Positions 44,839 through 58,500 of a stretch of 64,000 bases of DNA are shown here, in pieces. The notes under the pieces were generated by a model that saw only the letters and a list, made by a program, of their open reading frames with translations, made no database searches and was not told the origin of the DNA. The DNA is taken from NCBI GenBank assembly GCA_016081115.2, contig JABTTQ020001804.1, positions 124,001 to 188,000 of the forward strand. The letters are read 5' to 3'. Numbering within the stretch: position 1 is the stretch's first letter; the number at the start of each line of letters is the position of its first letter. Source of the stretch: Rehmannia glutinosa (Eukaryota > Streptophyta > Magnoliopsida > Lamiales > Orobanchaceae). A program made the position numbers and the translations under genes.

Positions 44839-47204
44839 AAAGGAACAATACACTCATAACCCACAAAAAAATATGCACAAAATCGTGAATAAATTGTATC
44901 GTTAAACACAATTTGTACACCAAACAATCCCATAAAAAATCAAACAAAAATTCAAGCTATTCATCTTCCAAACACTGGTTAAACAAAAACAATTAAACTC
45001 CATTAGCAGAAAACCTTCGACATATACTTATAGAAACCCTAGAATCTACAAAAACACAAGAAAAAAAACTACGCGCTTGGTAGAAATTTATGCAAAATAA
45101 AAAATAACTCAAACAATTACACATGCAGTAGCTATAAAAAACAAAACAAAAAAAATAGAAAAAAAGAACCAGTTGTCTCCCAAGAGACCTAGTTATTTAC
45201 TTGTATAAACTCTAATTTAATATGAAATTGAAAAATTGGTTAAGTCTATTCAACCCCTTCTCCCCCTCTAGACTTAACTAACACCCCTTGGGATCTACAC
45301 CAACACATTTGCTCTAGTCTCTACAGAGCCTTTCTCGGATTTAGTTTCAGACCTTCGATTGCATTCTTTAGTCATAAATATACCAATCATGTCACTAATC
45401 TGATTTCCTTCCAGTCATGCATTTAGGAATTTGTGAAATTTTTCCAACTTGGTAACAACATGTAAACGATGCAAACCAATTAAAAAAATTCATTCAATCG
45501 ACATCCCTTCAACACGAAAATTAGGCAGGATTAATTGAAACTTTTCAGACTAGTTTCAACACATTTTTGGATTTTTAGAATCATCCATTTTTTAATCCAA
45601 GACTAAGAAATAACGAACCTTTTGGAAATCACATCCTCATTTCGTATTTCTTTCCCACACTATGAACTTTTTTCGGAAAAACATCAACAGTTCATATCAA
45701 AATACATAATACATATAGTAAAGTGTTTCACAAAGTCTGTTACGGACATTGTCACGGCATAGGAAATCATCATCCTAGCTTCATGCTTCAAACGCAATGC
45801 GTTTTTAGCAATAGATACTAGCAACCACTGGAAGGTCTTCTATCATATCATCTCCGAGCTAAGATTTTGTTTCTCCTCGCCTTCGTGAAGTTACAATATT
45901 TGTCATGCGATTGTTGATTATTACAGTGTTTTATAACGGGAAAAGCCTCCACAATGTCGTTACAAAAGTAGAAACAAAAATTACAACTTGAACAAAATCT
46001 AACTATTACAAGTCTTGAATGAATTCCAACTCCAGAAACATGAATCTGACAGAACTTGAAAGCCAGGAGTCGAGGAAGACTTATGTCGCAAGACAAATGC
46101 GTCTTAACTAGTGCTCATGGTTTGACGTATTGTTTTCAAAGATAAAATGACTTACGTCTTTTATGTAGTAACACCACTAACAGAAAAGCCCAATTGAACT
46201 AGAAATGGTGTAAAGATTGGTTTGCTAGACTCAGAAAATGCAAAAAATGAGAGATGTTATGACGGTTGTTGTGATGACACTCAAGGATAACATCATGCCT
46301 CGGAATTTTTCTAACTCACACTTCATATATCTCTTATATAATATGAATGTAAACTAAGCTTATATAAGACAAACAATTCCCAACACCTGCAAGTGATTTA
46401 TTGATAGATAGTGGGCATTACTCACTCATATGTAACTCCCAGAAGTTACAACTCACATAATGACCACTTTCCGGGAGTTCGATCTCCAATAGACACAAAT
46501 GAATCGGACACCTCCAATATCCGGATATATCACCCACATGATTACTTAAACGGGTAAGGCCATTTTTGAGTGACAAAATAATAGTGAACCTAAACCCAGG
46601 CCTAAAGGGCCATGCCTACCCAAGGTCCAGGCCTAGATCGGGCCTAGCAGGCGTGTGCGCATCACGTGTAATCATCCACTTGTGTTATAGTATATACAAC
46701 CAATAACACCTTATCAGGGTCATCCCTGGGGCGTAGAAGCGAGCATGCGCACAGGGCCCTTACGGCCCCTTCCCAGTGAGGGCCCCGCCCGGGAATTCTT
46801 TTTTATTTTTTTAATGTTTTAAAGATAAATATATGTAAATAAAGACCACAAAGTTAACTTGGAAGCGTCTCGATTCATTTGTAAAAAGACACTCCTTTCA
46901 CGGGAAATATAGGTCGTGGGTTCGATCTGGCTTGTTGTCCCATAAATTGGGCCCTTTTTATAAAATGCTTTTCCTTTTTTACCCAACCAAGTTACCCCCA
47001 TTCAACCTTCTTCCAATTCAGTTTTTTAACACAAAAACCAATTTACCCCTCAAACCCCCCTAAATTAAAGTCATCAACCAATATTTATTTTTGGTAATAA
47101 TTATTCATCTTTAGTTTTTATATTTTAACCATTAGCATGAATTGTATCAATATTTATTCTATTTTTCTAAGGGTTCTTTCTCAATTTTGTTTTTTAAATT
47201 TTAG
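44839..47204. other. Long gene-poor stretch
   Basis: No supported gene. A short minus-strand frame at 45848-46096 has no recognisable family. A CCTTCTCCCCCTCTAGACTT segment (about 45256) looks like a retroelement leader fragment. GC-rich blocks rich in GGGCCC and GGCCCC at about 46720-46800 and again at 47586-47650 may mark the ends of an unclassified non-autonomous element. Confidence 0.4.
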
Positions 47205-47211
47205 GGATAAT

Positions 47212-47486
47212 TACAAAAAACCCTTTGAGGTTCGGATTAATTACAAAAAAAAATCCAGATATTTTTAAAATTACAAAAAATCGCTTTAAATATGTCTTAT
47301 AATTTTTCTTTCATAAGCAAAAATATTGCAAAATACCCCTTGATCTTTATAAAAATATACAGTTACACATTTAAATTTAAGACAAAAACAAACTTGATGT
47401 TTTTTTGGTAATTTTAAAATATATCTTGGTTTTGTTGTAATTAGTCCAAACCTTATGAGTGTTCTTGTAATTATTCCTAAATTTTA
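47212..47486. repeat. MITE family TTAGGGATAATTAC, copy 1
   Basis: Left end TTAGGGATAATTACAAAAAA and right end GTAATTATTCCTAAA are inverted, flanked on both sides by AAATTTT. The interior is AT-rich with no ORF. Related copies are at 51894-52197 and 52729-53014. Confidence 0.6.
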
Positions 47487-49270
47487 AGATATATTTAGAT
47501 TTATTTGTTTGATTTTCACCACTAAAAAAATTTTCTTTATATTAATTCTTTTATTCTTTCAGATTTTATTTTATATGAATAAGAGAGGGCCCCCATTTTG
47601 TTTTCCGCACGAGGTCCTTTAAAACATAGGAACGGCCCCGCACCTATAGTATTTATCTTTAGAATAAACTATGTTTTGTACTATATATACGACAAGGCTA
47701 AAGTCTTTTATTTTTAACTCTCTTTACATAATACTCATTCGTTGGCTAAACGTGTATTAATTTTCACCACCGAATTCGATTTTGAGAAATAACAATACTA
47801 CGAACATCTACTCGAACGTAAATTAACAATTTACGATTTATTTCCTCCATAATTAATATTTAACTACCGAAAATTTGGACAAAATTTGGTCACCGCTTTG
47901 TCAAAACCAAATTTCCAACACTTTGACCTTCTTTGAGGAAAAACGGCAAACAGAATATGGAACTAGTGCTGTTGTTGCAAATGACAGAAAAATATATTTT
48001 GCTTAAGTTGCCAAGAAGACTTTGACTGAATTTTATGATGATTTCCGGCAAAAGATGTTCGAGTTTTGTGCTTAATTAGCATTAGCTGAAGATGATGCTT
48101 AAGAACTGGAGCTATTATTTTAATAACTGTGCATAAATTATTAGGATTATATGACAGCAATTTTTTCATAATTTATTTAAAAGGCTGAGGACATGTAGGG
48201 ATGGATCCATAAATTTTCTACAATGGGACACACTTTGTTATTTTCAACCTAAAGAATATATAATTGTTAAAAAATAAATAATAAATAGTGAAAAAAAGAA
48301 AATATAATAATTGGTAAAAAATAAAAATAATAAATATAAAAAAGAAAAAATAATAAATAATAAACAGAAAAAGAGAAATAATAAAGAGTAAAAAAGAAAT
48401 AGAAAAATAGTAAATAGCAAAAAAGGAAAAAGAAAAAAGCTATGAGGGCACGTGGCCGGTGCCCCCATAAGTGGGTATGTAGATTCGTCTATGAGGACAG
48501 TCTTGGCAAGCATTTCTTTTTGACCGACCTAATACAATGATTAATGTAAATAACGTTAAAATAAATATGAATCATATCTTTGCATTTTGGATCACTTCTT
48601 AATATATACGCTTACTAGAACAACAGTCATGTGTTACACGGGATTGTTAAAAGATAAAGTTTTGTGTTACATATTTATTTGTAATAGTTATAGGATATCC
48701 AAAATACTAATTAGAAATACTAAAAAAGAAATTCAAAATTTAGAAGAATACTATATAAATCTTCATTTCAAATTTTGAACAACTTCTTTGTAAACTATAA
48801 TATTCAATAAAAGTGTCAAGTGTGTCGTCATTGTGTTTGACATTTAAAGAATCACAATAATTGTTTTGATTTTATTAATCAAAGTGTCCAATAAATATCG
48901 TCTACAAAACTTTTTAAAAATTCCTATAAGATTTAAATAGGTAGGCAAATACTATTTGTTTACTATAGCTAAATCATTTCAATTAAATTTGCACGATATT
49001 TGGTTAGCAACAAATAAGTTTCTTATTAATAAATTAGAACAATTTTATTTATTTATTTATGTTTTGGCTTGTCAATATATATCATTTACGTAGAATTTTC
49101 AATTTATGGGGAAAAAAGATTTTATAGATAGAATTCTTATTTTTCTTTATTTATTATCATTTAGATTATAATAACCTGCATAATTGGAATCTCTGATTTA
49201 CCAAAAAAAAAATAGATTATACAGATAGAATCCTTGATTTTTAGATTAAAGGTTATTTTTTAGATTATAT
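47487..49270. other. AT-rich intergenic DNA
   Basis: No gene recognised. A TGGATCCATAAATTTTC ... GTAGATTCGTCTATG pair (about 48203 and 48479) bounds a region with an (AAAAATAATAAATA)-like imperfect repeat (48260-48420) that generates a spurious minus-strand ORF. Confidence 0.45.
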
Positions 49271-49280
49271 ATGAAAATTT

Positions 49281-49332
<52 letters not shown>

Positions 49333-49345
49333 CGCATTGTCTAAA
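49271..49345. repeat. Compound microsatellite (TA)n(TG)n
   Basis: A TA run (49280-49297) passes directly into a TG run (49298-49320) and then CG/TG alternation. An alternating purine-pyrimidine tract of this length can adopt Z-DNA. Confidence 0.85.
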
Positions 49346-49620
49346 AGCTATATATGCAATGTAAAAAAAACTAAATATTCAGTAACTTATACCCCAACTA
49401 TGCAATAAGTGTCATAAACTATGCAGCAAAAATTAACAAATTATGCATTGTTTAGAAGTTATCTATGCAATGTGTATCATAAACAATGCAACAGAAAATA
49501 TATATGAGCATCAAAAGAAAACTAATTGTGCTTACTCTCTACTATGTCATAAACATTGCAATAAAAGATAACTAACTATCATTATTTAAGAGCTTAAGCG
49601 GCAACAAAAACACTAAATAT
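49335..49620. repeat. Imperfect repeats around ATGCAATG words
   Basis: Segments such as GCATTGTCTAAAAGCTATAT, GCATTGTTTAGAAGTTATCT and three CATAAAC(T/A)(A/T)TGCAA-type phrases recur with spacing of about 50-70 bp. Non-coding. Confidence 0.4.
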
Positions 49621-49881
49621 GTTGCATTCCAAAAAAATATATTTAAAAAAAAAATTGCCCCTAAAATTACGCCATAAAATAAGGCATTAAATGAGACGGT
49701 TATAATCATACCCCATAAAAAATACAGAAATAAAAAATTAATACATTGCCCTTAATGAAATTCACTTACAAATTAGTTACCAAAAAAAGCGGAAATGTCT
49801 TATCCATCTAATGTTTTCAATCATTTGGCTAAAATTGGTCGCGACGGTCTTTCCTCTTAACACATGTCTCATTTGATCCAA

Positions 49882-49921
<40 letters not shown>

Positions 49922-50104
49922 GGGGGTATGTGTGTGTGGTTGCCACATTAATAAATGTGAAGTCGTCGTGTGGATTTAAGAGAACTAAAAAGTTGTCACA
50001 TGTTCAGAATAATAAGATGATGATGACATGTGACATATTTATTTTTTCTTTTAGTATATATGGTTGTTGTGATTTGATAAAGATCACAGAGTAGGAAAAG
50101 AGGG
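49621..50104. other. Intergenic DNA with AT/GT microsatellite
   Basis: An AT run at about 49882-49910 is followed by GTATGTGTGTGGGGGGTATG. No gene seen. Confidence 0.5.
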
Positions 50105-51440
50105 GAGATCTCTTGTTAAACCGTCTCACGGATCTAAATCTGTAAGACGGATCCTCACATGATCCTCCATTCTTTCTCTCTCCTGGTCCCCCCTCCTTCT
50201 CTCCTCTCACCAATCCATCTCTATCTCACATCCTCTCTCATTGGTCCCCACATTCTCTCTCTATCTCACATCCTTTCCCATTGGTCCCCCCATTGACCCT
50301 CTATCTCACTCACGTCAACTAATGACCCCCCTCTCTTTCTTCACATCTCACTATGGTCCCTCTCTCTATATCCAAGAGTTTATATACAAAAATCTAACAA
50401 AATACAATATTCTTACTTAGAATTGTAATACTTTTCACGCAAATAATATCAATTTCGTTATTTTAAAAGTGTATACTTTTAGAGTATAATTGATACTTTT
50501 GTAATAAATATTGATAGTTTTTTTAATATAAAATGATATTTATTTTAATAGGAAGTGATCCTTTTTAAATAATAAATGTCACTTTTTTTTAATAAAAATG
50601 ATAATTTTTTTAATAAGAAATGATATTAAGTGATACCTTTTTTTTAAATAAAAAGTGATATTTATTTTAGTAATAAGTGATACTTTTTTAGTAAGAAATT
50701 ATACTTTTTTCATTAGAAGTGATACTTTGTTTTAATAAAAAAAAGTAATATTTTTTTAAATAAAAAGTGATATTTTTTTCATAAGAAGTGATATTTTTTA
50801 CATAAAAAATTGATACTTTGTTTAATAAAAAATAATACTTTTTAATTAAAAAAAGTGATACCTATTTCATGAGAAGTGATACTTTGTTTTAATCGAAAAT
50901 AATGTTTTGTTTTTTTAATAAAAAGTGATACTCTTTTCATAAGAAGTGATATTATTTTCATAAAAAGTGATCCTCATGACACTATGTCACTGCCCCAAAA
51001 TATGTGGAGGTGACGAATGGGAAAATGGAGGAATAATGAGGTGGTAGAAGAGTAGAATTAAGGTCCGTGTGTTAAGTAACTCTTAGATAAATGGCGTTTG
51101 TTTGCCCTCTTGCCTAATTTCTTTCTCTTCCTATGGATCTTAATTTCTTGAAAAGAGGTGTGATTAACTGTAATAGAATTGTGAAGTTGTATTCTGTCAT
51201 CTTCGTAGTTCTGCTGCATTTTTTCATTATTCTTATTCATCTCTCTCACACAGAGAGAGAAGAAGAATGAAAAAAGACAGAGAAATAAGATGGGCTTTTA
51301 GGATGAGAGTTTGACGGAATGGAAATTGTTGTCACGCCAATCAATACAGTCGGGTGGGTACTTACCACCTTGACAAGCCCGTGGACTCAATGTGAGGATC
51401 CGTCTCGCAGATTTAGATCCATGAGACGATCTCATACAAA
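50105..51440. mobile_element. 1.3-kb inverted-repeat element with satellite core
   Basis: Termini of about 50 bp are inverted: left CCGTCTCACGGATCTAAATC then TGTAAGACGGATCCTCACA (50121-50159), right TGTGAGGATCCGTCTCGCAG then ATTTAGATCCATGAGACG (51391-51428). Each terminus is itself nearly palindromic. Between them are a C/T-rich zone repeating CTATCTCACATCC and CCCATTGGTCCCC (50160-50370), a long minisatellite (50440-50985), and non-coding DNA. No transposase gene. Confidence 0.6.
50440..50985. repeat. Minisatellite based on AAGTGATACTTTTT
   Basis: About twenty degenerate units of 20-30 bp, each with A(A/G)TGATA(C/T)TTTTT followed by AATAA(A/G)AAG. It forms the core of the inverted-repeat element at 50105-51440. 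Confidence 0.75.
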
Positions 51441-51893
51441 TTTTTGTGTGGAAGTAATCTCGAAAATCCGTGAACTCCATCAAATTTGAAAATATCAACT
51501 CAAATTCTAGTAAAGATTTATGAAGATGAGTTTAAACAACAAAATGAACTAGCTTCAAATACTGAAACCTCATTGTTTATGTTTTACACGTTTCATTATT
51601 CTTTAAAATCTTTTCCACACTAAAACTAAAGGTCGAAACCTTTTTCCACAATAAACTTAAGGTTTCGTTCCACACTAAAACTTAAGGTTGAAACCTGAGA
51701 ATTTATTTATATCTATCTATCTATCTATCTGGCTGTCTTAAGAATTACAAAAACTCTATAATATTTAACCTAATTAAACACCCAAAAAAAAAACAGTTGA
51801 CTTTGAAAATTACAAATAACTCATTCATATTTGTTTCCATTTTATATATCAAACACAAAAAGGGGTTAAAAAGTATTTGTAAAATTACTAATT
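51441..51893. other. Intergenic DNA with (TATC)n run
   Basis: A TATC tetranucleotide run at about 51707-51730. The phrase CTAAAACTTAAGGT(C/T)GAAACC recurs (51620-51695). No gene. Confidence 0.55.
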
Positions 51894-52197
51894 TAGGGAT
51901 AATTACAAAAACTAAACCTAAGGTCTAAGCTAATAATACAAAAAGAAAAAAAAAATTGAGATTTTTGAAAATTACAGAAATCTCATTAAAATTTGATTTT
52001 GTATTACCCTCTTCATAAGCAAAAACATATCAGCCACCTTTACATTGGTAAAAATATTGCAATTACCCCTTGCAAGACAAATCAAACCTCATGGTTTTTT
52101 TTTTTCTTTTTTGTAATTTTGTGACCTCTTGGGGGTTTTTTTTGGTAATTACCACAAACATCAGGAGTAATTTTTTTAATTATCCCTAAAATTTTAA
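51894..52197. repeat. MITE family TTAGGGATAATTAC, copy 2
   Basis: Left end TTTAGGGATAATTACAAAAA, right end AATTATCCCTAAAATTT. It lies about 360 bp beyond the stop codon of the DEG9-type gene. Confidence 0.6.
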
Positions 52198-52557
52198 GAC
52201 AAACTAAAAAGTTCTCAAACTACATAATCTTCTCTACCTCAAAATCCCCTGGTAAAATAGGAGCACAAGAAGCCCCACACCATCACAACACTCAAAAGAA
52301 ATTAATCAAATAGAGAACAATTAATAAACCAGGCAAAGAAACGAGTCCAAAAACAACTATTTTATTGGCGTCCCACTAAAACTTGCTACAACCAGTAGAT
52401 ACACTGGTCTCCAGCCGACCGACAATTTTAAGATAATAACTTTTAAGGCCAAGTGTTTTTCACAAAAATGGCCACTAGAGTTGAAGGAGGTTAATAATAT
52501 ATTTAAGAATTGCATATTAACAATCCTGCAATAAAACAGATATATGATAATGTGAGA

Positions 52558-55500
52558 TCATGTCTTCAGGTCATCTGACATGGCTGATGGTATACAATGG
52601 GTAGCAAGAATGTCCAAGGTTGCCGCTTTTGCAGTCTTTGTTTTCAGCACCACAATCTGCACCCAAAAATTAATCTCTAATTCGATCACCAAGCAGGTTC
52701 GGAAATGACTGCGATAATATATCGGATAACTATGAAACCTACCCCTGAAATTTCGTCTAATTACAAAAAATAATCCAGTTATCTTTTAAAATTATATATA
52801 CATATACCCCATTGAGGTATTACAAATACCCACTATGTTTGTATTTATTACAAATACTCCCTCCCCTCTCTCCCCCCAAAAAAAAACCCAAATAGGTGCA
52901 ATTTGTAAAAAGCTTATGCTGGGGTATTTGCAATTTTGAAAGATAACTAAGTTTTATTTATTTTTTGTGTAATTAGGCTAAACCTCAAAGGTAATATTTG
53001 TAATTACTCCTAATAGAATATGCATGGACAGAGCCCAGATGTGGTGCAACAAAATACAGAAATTTAAAAAGCCCACCTGCTGGAATTCCAAATCGAATTT
53101 CAAATATTCATCATTGCAGCTCTCTACCATGCTAGCCAAGCTCTTCAGATTCTTCACAGGCTGACCATTAAAGGCAAGAACCTAAATGCATCCAAACAAA
53201 AGAGACAATTAAGAAGTTTGCCAAAGAAGAAAGAATAATACAGTATAAACAAGTAAACAATTCAGTTGCTGATATCAAGACTTGCATCAAACATTAACCT
53301 GAGTATTGGCAATGTCCTCATACCCAATGTTGATGTCAGCCACAAGCACCTAATAACGATTTCACAAGGAAAACAAAGGTAACAACAAGATGAAAACTCT
53401 CCCTTAATAAAATATTAAAAACTTTAATTTGGCACTAATTTGATGCGAGGAAGAACCTGAGAAACCACAACAACTTGTTCCTCTAATGATTGTGGCATCT
53501 CATATAAGAGCTTGTCCAACAACTTGACTGGAGCTTCATAGCCATATTCCTTTCCATACTACATATAATGTGAAAGACGTGAGAACTTAAAAAATCAGCA
53601 GCATGATTGGCGAGCATGTCTTTCCTTTCAAGTTTCAACATATCTTTCTCTTAGATAACACAAAACATATACTTTGTTTCATATTTCAAGGGTCATGTTA
53701 TAATTTCAAAGTTTCCAAATGCCACTAAAATAAATACTCTTTATTTAAGCATGTATAAATTTTTCCATTAGTTTGAAGACTGGTGAATCAGTAACCACAT
53801 TAGACATTTCCCTCACAGGCTCACACAGTTACCCAAAGATAGAAGAATAAGAGAGCTCAAATGGTCCAAATTACATGTATAGCAACACATTTTTATAGTA
53901 ATTTAAAACAGATGCATGCCTAGACTACATACACATTACACGACAGGAAAATAGTCTCCAATGCAGCTCATATACAGATGATTTTATAAGTTCACGAAGA
54001 AAACAAAGTTAAGCAAAACGAAATACCATCATATTCAAGAAAAATCTTACAGCCTTCAATTGCTATGTAAAAAGTTCAAAATGAAACTTAAGCTGCAATC
54101 AGGGATAAGCAAGTACACCTTAAGGTGTGAAAACCATTGAGATACACTCACCTCAGAACGGAGATATGGAACAGAAACTGTTGTGAAAACAAATCCAGCA
54201 ATGATATAATACGAGGGGGGTATACCCTTGTTGTGAGCAGGAATGAGCCGTTTTGAGTTTCAAGTATGACTGTGAACTTCAGGCTTCTCGAATTACGAAG
54301 AACTTTTATTTCAGCGCTATCACCTGTATATTTTTGAGACACAAGGTAACTGAAACCTATGCGCTCTCCATGCCTAAATGGAACTGCAAGTAACCAAAAT
54401 AAGAGTCATGAACCTCATCAATGGAAGGTTAGTTTATCAGAAGACGTCCTCATCAACAAAGGTTACGGCAACTATATTATAACAAGACAGATTTGAAAGT
54501 AAATGGAAAAAATATTCTCGTATTTGCAGACAATCAAACCCTGGAGAAGTCTCAAAACCCTATACATTGATTTTAAAGTAACTGTATACTCAAATACTTT
54601 GAAAGCAATGGTATTCTTTTATCATCTCTAGAGGAATAGAACAAAGCAACCAGTGGTATTCAACATTCTGCATCATATAGCTGGTAAAACACTATTTGTC
54701 AAGGTACAAAACAAAATTCTTTGGCGAATTTAAATTTCAAAGCAGCAGCAAATAGTTATTTACAGACATAACAAACAAGGGAAGAAGCAGTAGAGAGGGT
54801 GACACCTGTACATGTATCTATGAGAGGTCAAAATCCTTTATCTGAATCTTACCTGTTCCGTCATTAGCAATATCAAATCCATCAAAGCTAAGGATTATAT
54901 CTGATGGCTTCAAAATCTTGGACTGTGGAGAAGTTGGGTCAATTCTTCGTATAAGAACGCCCTTCTCATCAGGTTTCATTCCCATGGACAACCGCAAGTC
55001 TGGGTTTTCCATCTTCTGCCACTCAATCCCAAGATTAGGAAATCCTGCCAGACAACCACCATATATTTCATGTAAAAAAGAATAGGATTAACTGATTTGA
55101 TTAATTTGGGAGTACATTTCCAAATAAGAGGCTAGAATTGAAACACATCTGCCCAACATATTCCATTCCCATACAGTATGCACATCTACTATACAAGAAA
55201 GAGAAGATAAATCCCAGTCACATCACACAGACAAAGAAGGCATTAATATAATGATACCACGAGCATATGTGAGTATCATCAAGAGTGGAAAAATATCTAT
55301 CTTTATCTAGTCATGTCTCCAACATAACTAGTTCGAGCAACAGCAATCCAAAAGAAGAATATCTCAAATAGGCTGAAATATAAGAAAATAACATAATAGA
55401 ACTTGGGTATTTAGTAATTTTACTATGTTTACAATCTTCAAGGCGCAGGGATGAATAATGTCTGGTGGGTACAACGAAAGTGTCGCAGTAAGTAAAATAA

Positions 55501-58500
55501 TCAGACTTCTCTAAGTCGCGCTCTTTATATATGCATAATACATCTCCTCTTTCTCACTCTGCCTCAAGGATAATTACAAGGATGAACCAGAAAGAATGAT
55601 ACCCAAGAATGTTTAGGTCAGATATATTTTTATTTTTTTTTTTTGAGGGGGAGGCGCACTGCCAATTAGTAAATGCAGGTGCAAACGCTTTTAGATTTTA
55701 GCTAATATTTAGTATGATTTTAGGCCACATTTAACCCACTCATATTTCCATTACACACGTGTTTTAAGCCAGAGAATATTATTAAGTTGGGCAAAAATCT
55801 AGACCAGTTACAAAAGAAGTGTCAGCATAAATTGTTCAAAATTGCAGCGTATACAGCAAATCTTCCTAGTTGGGGTTTCATCATGGATGTTAATGATAAA
55901 CAGTAACACCTCTTGTAAGACACACAGGCAAGGAAAATATATGGTTGTTCATAAGATGAGATCTATAGATACAGTTTATCTAAAATGGAAGTTAAATTCA
56001 AGATCCTATAAATGAAAGTTTATCTAACTACTTGGAATTTCTCTCCGAATTCCTTGATTCATCTAATTCAATGTATGTACCCTTTTTTTGCTGCTAGAAC
56101 TTAATGCCCGTACTCTGAAATTTATAGTAACACATATTTTTTTCCTTAAACAAGCCCCACCACAGACAAAACGAAAGAGAGGGAATAAGAGCGTGATGAC
56201 TGGCAAATCATCACCCAGATATCATCATACCAGTATATGTCCCATTCTTCTCAAAATCTTGTATGAAGTGCGTGATGACTGGTGTTGGTATGACATAACC
56301 AATGTTCTCCACATCCTCATGTTTGAGTGATTGAAATGCAATACCAACACAAATTCCCTTGTCACTGAAAGCAGGTCCCCCAGAATTTCCAGAGTTTATA
56401 GCTGCATCTATCTGTAAAAGCAACAATTTTTAACAATATTAAATGCTATTTAATAGAAGCTACATAAATGATTTTCAGTTTCGAATTAACTACCTGCAAC
56501 CCCAGAAGTTCAATGGATCCATGAACATATGAGAGAATTTCTATTCGTGAGACAACCCCACTTGTGACAGAGATTGTGTCACCGCCAATTGGATAACCCA
56601 CAACTGTCACAGCATCTTGAAGTGCAGGTAAATCTCCAAATTCCACTGGAGACGCCCCTTCCCAGAACTCATCATCATCTACTGTTAATAAAGCTGCAGT
56701 ATCATATTAACCAAAATCAACTTCATAAAAAGTAAACTTTAGCCAATTTTGGTTGACATGCATCCACAAAGTCCTTAGTTTTTGTGGGCCATCATTTTAT
56801 TACAGGTACAACAGCAGATTTTGCGTGAGAGGGCACGAAAAAAAATCGCCATTGCAGATTTAGAATGAGATTTTATAAAACCACCAGCATCAACATTATT
56901 CTTCCTTCCTTTTCAAGACTATTTGAGGACCAGCAAATGTTGGTGTATTCTTGACATCTTTACCGCTCATATATTCCTTGACTCACCTATTCCGTGTTAA
57001 TCCCACCTCTCCCCACCTTATTGGTTGAATTAATTTCGAGACAGACACCAAAAAGGCTAATAAAAAGATTACAAAAGTTCTATTACCGCTTCTAAAATAA
57101 CATTACATAATGTTAGCACGGAATTATCAACTAATAAACTAAAAATATGAACAGAAAAATTTCAAAACATAGCCAATAGGTCATTTTATAAAATTTACAC
57201 ATATAGAATAATTTACTGCATAATGTCCATGTAATATACAGTATATGCATGACAGATACGATGTGGAGCCACAGAGGTAAAAATATAGCTTGCAACAATT
57301 TTAGTAAAGCAATGATTGAATCAAACATAAAGTAATATGTCACTCTATTAGGAGAAACAGCATAATATTACCTTTCATGGGCAACAGTTAAATTAATCAT
57401 GAAATTAAACTATTAAATTAACCATGTTATTAATTATTAAGCAACTAAGTTAATCATGATATTAGAGTATTAAAATTACGCAGTAAAAATATCAGCATTG
57501 TTGTTTAGGGAAGTTAATTAACAATATAATTATACACATTTTATTGACATGAATCATAAAGAAAACGAAAAACATATGGAACTCTTTTTCTTTAATTCTG
57601 TTCTTATCTTTATCCATGGGCAAACAAATTTCAAATTTACTTGGTATTTGTCTTTGTAATAGTACCTTTCTTTAACTTTTCTTAAGTTATTCTTTAAGCA
57701 ATTAGTTACGGCATTAATATAAACTTAGCACATGTCAGGCTTAAGGAATGTACGTGGAATGAGATTATGAGTGACACGTGTGAAAACGGAAGAAAAATGT
57801 GTTCCCTTAGTCTTCTTAACTAACTTATGAACATGTTTGTTTCCTTTTTTATTTTATTTCCTCTATTTCCCTGTCCGCAACTTCTTTTATCTCTCCTTTT
57901 GACTTTCTCATGTACTGTTCAATTTCTCTCTTACTTCTCCTCTACCTCACCCCCATGGTGCCACTTACAGGCAACGGCATACTGCACTACCACCATTACA
58001 CCCAGAAAGTACAACGCTCATAGCACAGTACATCAGTCACTAGAGGTGTTCACTTTAGTAAATCGATCAAACCATCGAAACAAAGAATTCGATATTTACC
58101 ATAACCAAATCAAATGGTTATCCGGTTTTCATTTTTCAAAAATTCTATTTTAGTTTTGGGTTTTGGTTTACTAAATCATACCAAATACAAAGTAATGAAT
58201 TATAACCTTTACACATTTTGTACATAAATTCTTCACTATAAATTTTTATTTATTATTAACTTTCAAAGCCAAAAAAATGATAACCAAGAAATACAATTTT
58301 GATTTCTTATTTTAGTTTTAATGTTTTTAATTACTTTCCTTTTTTAAACAATGATCCGGTTAACCGAACGTAGAATATTAAATGAAACCAAATCAATTAA
58401 TTCTGTTTCGATATTCAGCATAACATTTGGCATATACCGAAATTTTGATATTCGGCATAATACGTATATACATGTATACACTAGTTCGGTATTCGGTATA

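Noticed and set aside
46720..47650. A single transposon bounded by GGGCCC-rich ends
   Set aside because: The two GC-rich blocks are only loosely inverted and no target duplication was found; left as part of the gene-poor region.
48244..48513. 89-codon minus-strand ORF rich in Phe and Leu
   Set aside because: A translation of an AAAAATAATAAA-type repeat; not a membrane protein.
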